A DNA stretch of 12,265 bases from an uncultured Eggerthellaceae bacterium (GTDB lineage: Bacteria; Actinomycetota; Coriobacteriia; Coriobacteriales; Eggerthellaceae). Below the pieces are notes generated by a model. The model worked only from the letters and a program-made list of their open reading frames with translations, was not told the origin of the DNA and did no database searches. Shown in pieces: positions 6,076 through 12,265 of this stretch. Positions within the stretch are counted from its first letter, which is position 1. Each line of letters starts with the position of its first letter. A program made the translations under genes and the position numbers. The stretch covers positions 1 through 12,265 of the forward strand of contig CAJUFC010000004.1 in the NCBI GenBank assembly GCA_910585565.1, written 5' to 3'.

Positions 6076-7382
6076 GCTTCCACCTCCTGAACATCCACGC
6101 CAGCCGCGCTGGCATCTGACTTGAGCTCGTCCACGATCGACGGCCGGTCGAACCAAAAGCCCGCATCGGCATACGCCAAGCGCTCATACATCCGCTTGAT
6201 GCGGCACTGTCGGCTTTGCCGGTCATACGCCACCTCGGCAATGACGGACAAAAACCGCTGGCCTTCCCTTCCGCGCGCCACCTGGATGACGTACTGAAAC
6301 GCATTGTCGATCTGCGCTTCGATGGCATCAACCGGCAGGTCCACTGCATAGCGCACCATGGTGATCATGCGATCGATGACGTCTTCCGGCGAGTTCGCAT
6401 GCAGCGTGGTCAGGCTGCCGTCGTGCCCGGTGTTCATGGCCTGCAGCATGTCGATGGCCTCGCCCGAGCGACACTCGCCGACGATGATGCGGTCGGGCCT
6501 CATGCGCAGCGCGTTGATGACCAGCTCGCGTATCGTCACTTCACCGGTCCCCTCTGCGTTTCTCGGGCGTGCCTCCATGCGCACCACGTGGTTCACCTCG
6601 TCGAACTTGAGCTCGGCCGAGTCCTCGATGGTGATGACGCGCTCGCCGGGGTCTATCAGGCACGACAGGGCGTTCAGCATGGTCGTCTTGCCGCTGCCCG
6701 TGCCGCCCGACACCACGACGTTCTTGCGTGCCAGCACGAGCCAGCCCAGAAACGTGAGGACGCCTTGGTCGAACGAGCCGCCCGCCATCATCTCCTCCAG
6801 CGGCATCACGCGCCGCGTAAACGCCCGTATGGTGAGGTGCGGCCCATCGATGGCGATTGGCGGAATGACCGCATGGACGCGATGCCCTTGCGGCAGCCGC
6901 GCATTCACCATCGGCGAGCTCTCGTCGATGCGTCGTCCCAGCGGCCCGATGATGCGGTCTATGAGGACGCGCACCTGCTCGTCGCTCTCGAACGCCACAT
7001 CGCTTTGCACCAGCCTGCCGTCGCGCTCGAAGAAGATGCTCTTTGATCCGTTAATCATGATCTCGGTGACGCTCTCGTCCTCGATGAGCCCTTCTATCGG
7101 GCCCATGCCGAACACGACGTCGATGAGCTCTTCCACCAGTGCGCGCTTCTCGGCGCCCGACAGCGTCTCCCATTTCGGCTCGGCAAGCGCCTTTCGGCAC
7201 GACGAGCGCAGCTCGTTGCGCGCACGCTGCGGGTTGTCCACCATGATTGCCGCGATTGCCTCCAGGGACGTCCACGCTCGCACGTCGCGCCTCAGCTCCT
7301 CGACGGTCAGCCGCGCCGCCGCCTCGCCATGCGAGATGGCATTCAAGCTCTCTACCTCGCGTACGCGCTCGGTCAGGCTCAT
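6048..7382 (-). CDS. tadA: Tad pilus assembly ATPase TadA/CpaF (secretion ATPase, GspE/VirB11 superfamily)
   Basis: A 444-aa cytoplasmic hexameric ATPase that powers pilus extension and, in studied systems, retraction. All expected motifs are intact. The N-terminal domain includes LTVEELRRDV and the ELIDVVFGMGPIEGLIEDESVTEIMING stretch (about 85-112). Walker A is GGTGSGKTT (226-234), the Asp box TIEDSAELKF (251-260), Walker B RIIVGECRSGEA (298-309) and the His box GHDGSLTTLHANSPEDV (319-335). The length is typical for CpaF/TadA. The ATG at 7382 overlaps the tadZ stop as ATGA, so it is translationally coupled to tadZ, and its 3' end overlaps tadB by 28 bases. It is one of the most confidently named genes in the window; nothing looks degenerate. 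Confidence 0.97.
   Translation of the reverse strand: MSLTERVREVESLNAISHGEAAARLTVEELRRDVRAWTSLEAIAAIMVDNPQRARNELRSSCRKALAEPKWETLSGAEKRALVEELIDVVFGMGPIEGLIEDESVTEIMINGSKSIFFERDGRLVQSDVAFESDEQVRVLIDRIIGPLGRRIDESSPMVNARLPQGHRVHAVIPPIAIDGPHLTIRAFTRRVMPLEEMMAGGSFDQGVLTFLGWLVLARKNVVVSGGTGSGKTTMLNALSCLIDPGERVITIEDSAELKFDEVNHVVRMEARPRNAEGTGEVTIRELVINALRMRPDRIIVGECRSGEAIDMLQAMNTGHDGSLTTLHANSPEDVIDRMITMVRYAVDLPVDAIEAQIDNAFQYVIQVARGREGQRFLSVIAEVAYDRQSRQCRIKRMYERLAYADAGFWFDRPSIVDELKSDASAAGVDVQEVEAWEREVFGA
6080..6088 (-). promoter_or_regulatory. Ribosome binding site of tadB inside the tadA 3' end
   Basis: AGGAGGTGG on the minus strand, 4 bases before the ATG at 6075. It is the strongest ribosome binding site in the operon and fixes the tadB start within the tadA coding region. 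Confidence 0.8.
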
Positions 7383-8938
7383 CGCGCGCCCCTTGCCTTC
7401 GACGGGCGACCCATACCTGCACCGCGCACCTCAGCGCGAGCACGCGGCGAGCCAGTCACGGCCTTTGCCTTAGGTCGCCGCGGACGCCTCTCCAACAAGT
7501 GCCCCTTCTTCCCGCACGCGGCTCCGTCTGCCGGCAGCAGCTCGTCTAGCATCGCGTCCACGCTCATGCAGAAGTCATTCTTGGCCGTCGCGAGGTCGGC
7601 AGCCAAGCCAGCCCCCAGCATCTCCTCCACCTCGCCGCCGCCATCCTTGAGCTCGAAGACGTGCGCCCCTTGCAAGGAGTTAGCAATGTCGACAGCCCCA
7701 AAGAGCGCCCCGCGCCTGCACCGGTTGAGCGCGAACGCAAACGGCGCTGACGCGATGCCCAGGCGCATGCACAGGTCAAGCGCATGACGGCATGCATACA
7801 CCGACGAGGCTCGCTGGTCCATGAGGAACACCGAGGCCGCGCTGCGTTCGAGCAAATGCGCATGTCCCTCGGTCCAGCAGCCGCCCGTGTTAACGACCAC
7901 CACGTCGAACCACGCAGCGCACACGTCCAGCAGCTCGCCCAGCCTGCCCGCCAGCGACTCCGACCGCTCGAGGCGCGCAGGCGCCCCGATGACCGCAGGC
8001 ACGCCAGGTGCCGTCGCATCTCGCAGCGCTGGCACGACCGCAGGGTCGGCCATCACGTCATCTATCGTGAGGGCATCCCGTGCTCCCATGAGATGGCGCA
8101 CGTCCCCAAACTGGAGGTCGCAATCCACCGCGACGACGCTCAGGCCACGTGCCGCAGACCGATGAGCGGAAACCGCAGTCACCGCGCTTTTCCCCACGCC
8201 ACCGCCTCCGCTCAGGAACGAGACGACGAAGGCTGTGCCTGTGCGCTGCGCCGCTGGCCGCAGGGCCGAGCGCGGCGCATCCTCGGCGACGTCTCCTCGT
8301 GGCGCCACATTCGGTGCCGCCGCGTCAGGGACAGCCGCATTCGGTGCCGCCACGTCAGGGGTCGCCGCAGCAAGCGCGCTCGCCGCAACACCTGACCCCG
8401 CCGCAACACCCGGCCTCGCCGCAACACCCGCGCTCGCCGCAACATCTGACCTCGGCGCAACACCTGCGCTCGCCACCTCGTCACGTGCCGCGCTGGCCCC
8501 CTTCGCTGCCTGCGTAGGCGCGCCCGCTATCGCCTCGTCCGGCTCCATCCCAAGATCAACCGCCTCATCCACGATGGCGCGTCGCCTCGCTTCGGCATCG
8601 TGCCGCGCGCGAAACGCCGCTGGCGTCAGCGCGGCCGTCACGCCTGCCTGCGCCGCTCGACTCAACTCCGACCCGCTCGCATCGCTCACCACCAGGAAGA
8701 TAGGCAGCTCAGGCGCATCCTTACGCAGCGCTGCAGCAAGGTTGATGCCAGCCAGGTCGTCGCAGCCGACCACCCACACCTCCGCAACGTCATCATGGGC
8801 TGCGACGAACGCCCGCACCTCGGCCGCACTCGGAAAGGCCACCAACCAATCGCTGCCGCCCAGGCTGCCTTCCTCCAAGCCGAGCAGCGTCGGGTGCATG
8901 ATGCTCTCGCGGTCGGCACACAGCACGATTTGGCCCAT
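7379..8938 (-). CDS. tadZ: TadZ/CpaE-like pilus localisation protein (receiver-like plus MinD/ParA-like domain)
   Basis: A 519-aa protein. Residues about 1-125 resemble an atypical receiver domain (VWVVGCDDLAGINLAAALRK, LPIFLVVSDASGSELSRAAQAGV). A long Ala/Pro/Val-rich repeat linker spans about 140-230. A MinD/ParA-like domain runs from about 235 to 468: a P-loop GGGGVGKSA (244-252), VDCDLQFGDVRHLMG (271-285), VVVVNTGG (346-353) and LNRCRRG (404-410). A strongly basic tail follows at 476-519. TadZ/CpaE proteins place the Tad machine in the cell. Two residues are odd: the signature Lys of the deviant Walker A (K-G-G-x-G-K) is Gly245, and the usual Walker B Asp is Asn350. Nucleotide hydrolysis may therefore be weak. 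The start is uncertain: GTG at 8947 overlaps the cpaB stop as GTGA, but ATG at 8938 has GAGGGAG at a better distance (10 bases). Confidence 0.9.
   Translation of the reverse strand: MGQIVLCADRESIMHPTLLGLEEGSLGGSDWLVAFPSAAEVRAFVAAHDDVAEVWVVGCDDLAGINLAAALRKDAPELPIFLVVSDASGSELSRAAQAGVTAALTPAAFRARHDAEARRRAIVDEAVDLGMEPDEAIAGAPTQAAKGASAARDEVASAGVAPRSDVAASAGVAARPGVAAGSGVAASALAAATPDVAAPNAAVPDAAAPNVAPRGDVAEDAPRSALRPAAQRTGTAFVVSFLSGGGGVGKSAVTAVSAHRSAARGLSVVAVDCDLQFGDVRHLMGARDALTIDDVMADPAVVPALRDATAPGVPAVIGAPARLERSESLAGRLGELLDVCAAWFDVVVVNTGGCWTEGHAHLLERSAASVFLMDQRASSVYACRHALDLCMRLGIASAPFAFALNRCRRGALFGAVDIANSLQGAHVFELKDGGGEVEEMLGAGLAADLATAKNDFCMSVDAMLDELLPADGAACGKKGHLLERRPRRPKAKAVTGSPRARAEVRGAGMGRPSKARGAR
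8304..8471 (-). repeat. In-frame tandem repeats in the tadZ linker (2 x 30 bp, then 6 x 18 bp)
   Basis: Positions 8304-8333 and 8334-8363 are near-identical 30-base units with GCC-CATTCGGTGCCGCC at their core. Then 18-base units of the type GCCGCAACACC-YG-NCTC follow: 8364-8381 (diverged), 8382-8399, 8400-8417, 8418-8435, 8436-8453 and 8454-8471. All are multiples of three and keep the frame, encoding 10-residue (Thr/Val-Pro-Asp-Val/Ala-Ala) and 6-residue (x-x-Gly/Asp-Val-Ala-Ala) units. Copy number could change by slippage without breaking the gene. Confidence 0.8.
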
Positions 8939-8943
8939 CGCGA

Positions 8944-9759
8944 TCACGCTCCCTCGACAGCGCTCGTCGCCTGGTTGCCGATCACGTCGCCACGACCGCC
9001 GTCATCTCCTGTCACAGCGTCCGCTTTTGGACGCGTGGCCTCAGCGCCTCCCGAAACAGCGGCGCCCGCCTCCACGCCCGCACCATTCGCCTCTGCGCCG
9101 CCCGCGCCCTGCGCCTCTCCTGCAGGCAGCGTGAAGTAGATCTCCAACGTCTCGGCAGCGGTCACCAGCTCCTGCACCACAGCCGGCTCGACCGCGAGCG
9201 TTACCCACGCGCCAGCAGAGCCTCCGCCTGATGACCCGCTGGTCGCCAGCACTTGCACGCCTGACGCGATTCTCGTGGTCGAGCTGCCGCCGACCGCATA
9301 TACGTCGGTCGTCATGCCAGCCCTCACCGCGCCACCCACTGCCTGCACCTCTCGAGACGGGACGCTGACGGCGACAAGCCCATCGGGTACCTCTATGTCA
9401 GAGGACTCGAAGCCAAACCGCGACTCAGACACCACCTCGCCTGCCAGTATCGTCGAGCCGACGCGCTTGCCTACGGCGTCCTTCTTGTCGATGACCGCCT
9501 GGGCGGGCAGCAGCGCGGCGATCCATGTCTTCGTCTCCACGTCGCCATCCGTGATGGTGGCACCTGCGGCGATGTCACGCCGCGCCACGCAGACGTCTAT
9601 CTGCTCGCCGCCATACTTCGCCAGCATCTCTGCCTGTGCTGCATGGGCCTGCTCGTCGAGATGCGTGATGTAGGCACCCACGCACAGGGCGCACAACAGT
9701 CCGAAGATGAGCCCCAACACGATCGAGCGCGTTCGTTTCGAAATAGTCAGCTTTGCCAT
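8944..9759 (-). CDS. cpaB: CpaB/RcpC-like Flp pilus assembly protein (SAF domain)
   Basis: A 271-aa protein, first gene of the Tad operon. One N-terminal membrane helix (about 13-31) follows a basic MAKLTISKRTR start. An SAF domain covers about 53-113, with the family pattern VARRDIAAGATITDGDVETK and VGKRVGSTILAGEVV. A CpaB/RcpC-type domain at about 123-212 contains VAVSVPSREVQAVGGAVRAG, VDVYAVGG-like strands and VTLAVEPAVVQELVTAAE. A Gly/Ala-rich, probably disordered tail follows from 213. In diderms the protein sits beside the secretin; no secretin is seen here, so in a monoderm it would act on the outer face of the membrane. The ATG at 9759 is chosen because GAGGTGGGG lies just upstream; the longer frame to 9957 has no such support. 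The gene ends in TGA overlapping the alternative tadZ GTG. Confidence 0.9.
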   Translation of the reverse strand: MAKLTISKRTRSIVLGLIFGLLCALCVGAYITHLDEQAHAAQAEMLAKYGGEQIDVCVARRDIAAGATITDGDVETKTWIAALLPAQAVIDKKDAVGKRVGSTILAGEVVSESRFGFESSDIEVPDGLVAVSVPSREVQAVGGAVRAGMTTDVYAVGGSSTTRIASGVQVLATSGSSGGGSAGAWVTLAVEPAVVQELVTAAETLEIYFTLPAGEAQGAGGAEANGAGVEAGAAVSGGAEATRPKADAVTGDDGGRGDVIGNQATSAVEGA

Positions 9760-9762
9760 TAA

Positions 9763-9771
9763 CCCCACCTC
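9763..9771 (-). promoter_or_regulatory. Ribosome binding site of cpaB
   Basis: GAGGTGGGG on the minus strand with the GAGG core 8 bases from the ATG at 9759. It fixes the first start codon of the Tad operon and argues against a start at 9957. Confidence 0.75.
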
Positions 9772-9912
9772 GCTTCTTCGCTTGCCCGGCCAGTATGACG
9801 GCGCCATTCGACAGATCTGTGGCAGACCGCATGCACCGGACCCGCGTCGCTTCGAACAGGTTTTCTCGCCATTTCCAACAATCTGGCTACACGCCTCATA
9901 CAGGCATTCGAC

Positions 9913-9930
9913 CGCGTTCAACGAAACGCG
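9913..9930. promoter_or_regulatory. Inverted repeat, possible operator upstream of the Tad operon
   Basis: Perfect 6-base arms CGCGTT and AACGCG around a 6-base centre, 154 bases upstream of the cpaB ATG. It overlaps the best -35-like hexamer (TTGAAC) for the minus strand. It may be a regulator site for the pilus operon; chance cannot be excluded. Confidence 0.3.
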
Positions 9931-10056
9931 ACACAAGCCCCGACACGCCTCGCACAACGTTTGTCATCGGTTTCGACACGAGACGCCTTGCGACCCGCCC
10001 CCACCAACGCAGGACGCTTAGAATGAGACACGTCCACGACATGAAAGGCTCGCACC

Positions 10057-10995
10057 ATGGCACTCAACGGCATCATTGATCTCGGCTCAAATACCGTGCG
10101 CCTCGTCGTCTACGACATCAAGGAACGCCTGCTCGACAAGAAGATTGCGCCCCACGAGCGCAACAGGCTCTTCAAGAGCATCGTCAACGAGAAGAAGACC
10201 GCAGGGCTTTCGGCCTACGTCGAGGACGGCGCCTTCTCTCGCGCCGGCATCGACGCCGCCATCAAGGTTCTGGAAAAGCATCTGGCAACGGCGCATAACG
10301 TGGGCTGTTCGACGGTGCATATCTTCGCGACCGCCGTCATCCGCAATTGCAGCAACTCAAAGGATGCAGCACGCCGCATCAGCAAGGCCATCGACACGCC
10401 TATCGACGTCATCAGCGCCACCGACGAGGCACACCTCGGCTTCGTCGGCGCCTCATGCGACCGCGTCATCGAGAACGGCACGCTCGTGGACATCGGCGGC
10501 GGCTCAACCGAGCTCACGACCGTGCGCGACGAGGCCGACTCCCACAACATCAGCCTGCCCCAAGGCAGCGTCTCCTCCTATGCGCAGTACGTGAAGTTCA
10601 TCCTGCCCAACCCCGAGGAATGCGCCGCCATCGTCCAAGAGTTTCGTCGGCATCTCGCCAGCACCGACCTCAACTGCTACTGCAGCAAGCGCCTCTATGG
10701 CATCGGCGGCAGCGTGCGCGCCATCGACAAGCTGTATGCCGAGACGTTCTCTCATGACAGCGTGCCTGCCCGACTCGAGCCCTATCAGATCGACGCCCTC
10801 AAAAACCTGCTGCTCGACCAGCCGTCCACCTTCGCCCATGCCGCCACCAGAGCCATCCCCGAGCGCCTGCACTCCGTCGTCCCCGGCATGGTGATCGTCC
10901 GAGAGCTCATGGCCGAGCTTGGCGCCAAGAGCCTCACCATCTGCAAGCACGGCGTGCGCGAGGGCTATCTGCTGGAGCGCGTCCTGCAGGTCTAG
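10057..10995 (+). CDS. ppx: Ppx/GppA-family exopolyphosphatase or pppGpp phosphohydrolase-like protein
   Basis: A 312-aa protein with the ASKHA-fold motifs of the Ppx/GppA family. The N-terminal phosphate-binding loop is IIDLGSNTVRLVVYD (6-20). ISATDEAHLGFVGA (119-132) holds the Glu (124) at the place of the family's catalytic base. A second loop is LVDIGGGSTEL (143-153), followed by LYGIGGSVRAI (213-223) and the closing HGVREGYLLERVL (298-310). It is the short two-domain form, without the extra C-terminal domains of E. coli Ppx, as in many actinobacteria. It would cleave terminal phosphate from polyphosphate or pppGpp; which substrate cannot be told from sequence. The ATG at 10057 has AAAGG 8 bases upstream. 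The gene is transcribed away from the Tad operon and probably stands alone, as the next gene has its own promoter. Confidence 0.93.
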   Translation: MALNGIIDLGSNTVRLVVYDIKERLLDKKIAPHERNRLFKSIVNEKKTAGLSAYVEDGAFSRAGIDAAIKVLEKHLATAHNVGCSTVHIFATAVIRNCSNSKDAARRISKAIDTPIDVISATDEAHLGFVGASCDRVIENGTLVDIGGGSTELTTVRDEADSHNISLPQGSVSSYAQYVKFILPNPEECAAIVQEFRRHLASTDLNCYCSKRLYGIGGSVRAIDKLYAETFSHDSVPARLEPYQIDALKNLLLDQPSTFAHAATRAIPERLHSVVPGMVIVRELMAELGAKSLTICKHGVREGYLLERVLQV

Positions 10996-11057
10996 CGCGC
11001 TCGCCACCCGCAGCCACGCCACCCGCAGCCACGCCGCACGGGGCCTCTCGCGCAAAA

Positions 11058-11083
11058 GGCGCACCCTTCATATCTGGTGCGCC
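11058..11083. promoter_or_regulatory. Perfect inverted repeat, likely operator of the YhgE/Pip-like gene
   Basis: GGCGCACC (11058-11065) and GGTGCGCC (11076-11083) are perfect 8-base arms around a 10-base AT-richer centre. The repeat covers the -35 position and most of the spacer of the promoter whose TATAAT is at 11090-11095. That placement is typical of a repressor site for a dimeric regulator (for example TetR type). No T-run follows, so a terminator for ppx is less likely. Confidence 0.6.
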
Positions 11084-11095
11084 CCACTATATAAT
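11067..11095 (+). promoter_or_regulatory. Promoter of the YhgE/Pip-like gene (leaderless)
   Basis: TTCATA (11067-11072), a 17-base spacer, then a perfect TATAAT (11090-11095). Transcription would begin about 7 bases later, at the A of the ATG at 11102. No ribosome binding site precedes that ATG (GGCTCT), which fits a leaderless mRNA, common in actinobacteria. Confidence 0.65.
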
Positions 11096-11101
11096 GGCTC
11101 T

Positions 11102-12265
11102 ATGGCGCGAGCACATCACAGAAGACGGCGCGGGGGCATCGCTCTCTTCGTCCTCGGCGCGTTGTTGCTCGCAGCGGCGCTACTCTTCTACACGCTGCTG
11201 ACAGCCAGCCCGAAAGACGTGAAGCTCGGCGTCGTCTCGCTTGACGAGGGCGCCCAGACGACCGAGGGAAGCAGCAACCTCGGCTCGCTCATGATCGACA
11301 AGCTGGCCAGCGGCGAGCTGTTCGCAGCTTCCTCTCAAGACGCGCATTTCAACTCATACTCCATCGAGCTCAAGACCTACCAGACGCAAGATGACCTCAA
11401 CCGCGCGCTCGAAAGCGACGAGGTGACCGGAGCCATCGTCATACCTGAGGACTACACCAAGCAAAAGCTCGACGAGACGACGCGCCATCTCACTGACGGC
11501 ATCGACGACACGAAAGATGCGCTCGTCGGCGCAGCGACGCAGGGTGCAGCCAACGCCGGTGCGTCCCTCGTTGACGTCATCGTGCAGACGACGGCCGACC
11601 CCGTCATCCAGCAGCGCGTCGGGTCGAGCATCACGCAGCTGCTCGATACGGCCGGGCTGGCGACCGATTCTGCCTATCCCGGCCAGAGCGCTGCCAGCGA
11701 TGCCGACACGCCCCCCATCGATTCGCTGTGCCACCTCTGGCTGCTGTTGCCGCCCATCGTGCTTTCCATCGTACTTGCAGCCATCTATCCCATTCGCCGG
11801 GGCGAGACGCGCACCGACCGCATGAAGCGCCTCGTCGGCATGCTCGTCGCTTCCGCCATCTTGTCGGCCGCCCTCGCTGTCGCCGGCTACTTCCTCCTCG
11901 CGAACCGCTACCACTACGTTGGCGCGTTCCTGCCCTCCGTCATGCAGCTTTGGATCATGTCCTTTCTCGCCATGGTGTTCTTCGGTGGCCTGGCGCAGAT
12001 CCGCTGCTGGCTGGCAGCGCTCGCAGCAGGCGCGCTGCTCTTGGCCGGCGCCATCATGCAGTGGGCCGCCCCCGACACCATCGCCTCCTTTGCGCTGCCT
12101 TGGGCTGCCGAGACCTTCACCAATGTGAGCTTGTACGATGCCACTGCGAACATCCCAGGGCCTTCGGTATGGGAAACAGGGGCACAGTCGCTGGCATGGT
12201 ATGCCGGCGCGGGCGCCCTCATAGCGCTGGGAGCCGTCGTGTTCGCGCGAACTAACGCCTCGGAC
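11102..12265 (+). CDS. YhgE/Pip-like (ABC-2-type) multi-spanning membrane protein, 3' end beyond the window
   Basis: The frame is open for all 388 codons from ATG 11102 to the last base. After a basic start (MARAHHRRRR) comes a helix at about 13-33. An extracytoplasmic domain of about 170 residues follows; its LGVVSLDEGA (42-51), SNLGSLMIDKL (58-68), DDLNRALESDEVTGAIVIPEDYTKQ and later part resemble the N-terminal region of YhgE/Pip and ABC-2 permease proteins (V-V-N-x-D-x-G, then x-A-x-V-I-P-x-x-F/Y). Five more helices lie at about 211-229, 243-266, 276-296, 302-320 and 363-382, matching the one-plus-five layout of that family. FARTNASD at the end suggests few residues are missing. Such proteins act in export of small molecules, proteins or lipids, or as phage/type VII-associated factors; the substrate here is unknown. 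No ATPase gene is visible next to it. Confidence 0.85.
   Translation, partial: MARAHHRRRRGGIALFVLGALLLAAALLFYTLLTASPKDVKLGVVSLDEGAQTTEGSSNLGSLMIDKLASGELFAASSQDAHFNSYSIELKTYQTQDDLNRALESDEVTGAIVIPEDYTKQKLDETTRHLTDGIDDTKDALVGAATQGAANAGASLVDVIVQTTADPVIQQRVGSSITQLLDTAGLATDSAYPGQSAASDADTPPIDSLCHLWLLLPPIVLSIVLAAIYPIRRGETRTDRMKRLVGMLVASAILSAALAVAGYFLLANRYHYVGAFLPSVMQLWIMSFLAMVFFGGLAQIRCWLAALAAGALLLAGAIMQWAAPDTIASFALPWAAETFTNVSLYDATANIPGPSVWETGAQSLAWYAGAGALIALGAVVFARTNASD

Larger units (their letters stand above)
9760..10056. promoter_or_regulatory. Divergent intergenic region between cpaB and the ppx-like gene
   Basis: These 297 bases must hold the promoters of the Tad operon (minus) and of ppx (plus), but no consensus promoter stands out. 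There is a perfect inverted repeat CGCGTT-N6-AACGCG at 9913-9930, overlapping a minus-strand TTGAAC (9921-9916); a weak TATGAG (9900-9895) follows at a short 15-base spacing. A 10-base palindrome ACAGATCTGT lies at 9811-9820. On the plus strand TAGAAT at 10019-10024 resembles a -10 box without a good -35. Open frames here have no recognisable protein features. Confidence 0.4.
10996..11101. other. Intergenic region with a duplicated 15-base unit
   Basis: After the ppx stop, GCCACCCGCAGCCAC occurs twice in tandem (11003-11017 and 11018-11032), partly continuing to GCCGCAC. No T-tailed hairpin is seen, so a terminator of ppx is not evident. The 3' part of the region holds the inverted repeat and promoter of the next gene. 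Confidence 0.6.

Noticed and set aside
6358..7473. A 371-codon plus-strand open frame opposite tadA
   Set aside because: Antisense to an ATPase with all motifs intact; the composition (Ser/Arg/Met-rich) is that of a reversed coding strand.
8364..8471. Possible CRISPR-like array because of regular short repeats
   Set aside because: Units are 18 bases without spacers, lie in frame inside tadZ and encode a repetitive linker.
9760..9957. A 66-codon N-terminal extension of cpaB
   Set aside because: The strong GAGGTGGGG before the ATG at 9759 and the usual short N-terminus before the membrane helix favour the shorter protein.
10019..10024. TAGAAT as the -10 box of ppx
   Set aside because: No acceptable -35 hexamer lies 16-18 bases upstream (the region is CGCCCC-like), so I did not list it as a separate promoter.
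9753..10079. A 108-codon plus-strand open frame in the cpaB/ppx spacer
   Set aside because: No recognisable features, overlaps both the cpaB start and the ppx start in another frame, and has Arg/His/Thr-rich non-coding composition.
10504..11064. A 186-codon minus-strand open frame opposite ppx
   Set aside because: Antisense to a clear Ppx/GppA gene and without a plausible ribosome binding site or domain.
11058..11083. Intrinsic terminator of ppx
   Set aside because: The inverted repeat is perfect but no T-run follows on either strand, and it overlaps a perfect -10 promoter arrangement, which fits an operator better.
11354..11914. A 186-codon minus-strand open frame within the YhgE/Pip-like gene
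   Set aside because: Shadow frame; the plus-strand frame has helices and a YhgE-like domain and is open across the entire region.

Overview
The window is GC-rich (about 60-65% by eye) and is filled mainly by a long minus-strand operon for a Tad/Flp (tight-adherence, type IVc) pilus. The gene set is cpaB, tadZ, tadA, tadB, tadC, flp, several TadE/TadG-like pseudopilins and a partial secreted protein. No outer-membrane secretin (RcpA/CpaC) or TadD lipoprotein lies between these genes, and the gene style and base composition fit a monoderm actinobacterium. My best guess is the class Coriobacteriia (for example Eggerthellaceae); this is inference from layout and composition, not a database match.

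Layout, in the direction of transcription of the Tad operon (high to low coordinates): cpaB (9759-8944), tadZ/cpaE (8938-7379), tadA/cpaF (7382-6048), tadB (6075-5062), tadC (5061-3964), flp major pilin (3939-3718), a small Flp-sized pseudopilin (about 3661-3389), a TadE-like pseudopilin (3405-2902), a large TadG-like protein of 742 aa (2917-689), a second TadE-like pseudopilin (692-222), and the first 50 codons of a secreted protein (151-1). Most junctions overlap or touch, as expected for a translationally coupled transcript. The exceptions are the 56-base flp/minor-pilin junction, which is followed by strong inverted repeats, and the 70-base gap before the secreted gene, which holds a short hairpin.

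On the plus strand, divergent from cpaB across a 297-base spacer, is a Ppx/GppA-family exopolyphosphatase/pppGpp phosphohydrolase-like gene (10057-10995). After a 106-base intergenic region comes a membrane protein of YhgE/Pip (ABC-2-like) type, open to the end of the window (11102-12265). It has a perfect TATAAT box placed so that the transcript would start at its ATG (leaderless), and an 8-bp perfect inverted repeat over the -35/spacer region that looks like an operator.

How the Tad genes would work together: Flp and the TadE/TadG-like proteins carry type IV prepilin-like N-termini (G, then Glu at +5 in four of them). TadA powers assembly, TadB and TadC form the inner-membrane platform, TadZ positions the machine at a pole or site, and CpaB is the membrane-anchored periplasm/wall-zone subunit. 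No prepilin peptidase is in the window, so it must be encoded elsewhere. I see no wholly new system. The most unusual signals are the hairpins around the start of the minor pilin, the TadZ with altered nucleotide-binding signature residues and a repeat linker, the cysteine-rich 742-aa TadG-like protein, and the leaderless, operator-bearing YhgE/Pip-like gene. No tRNA, rRNA, CRISPR array or insertion sequence was seen.
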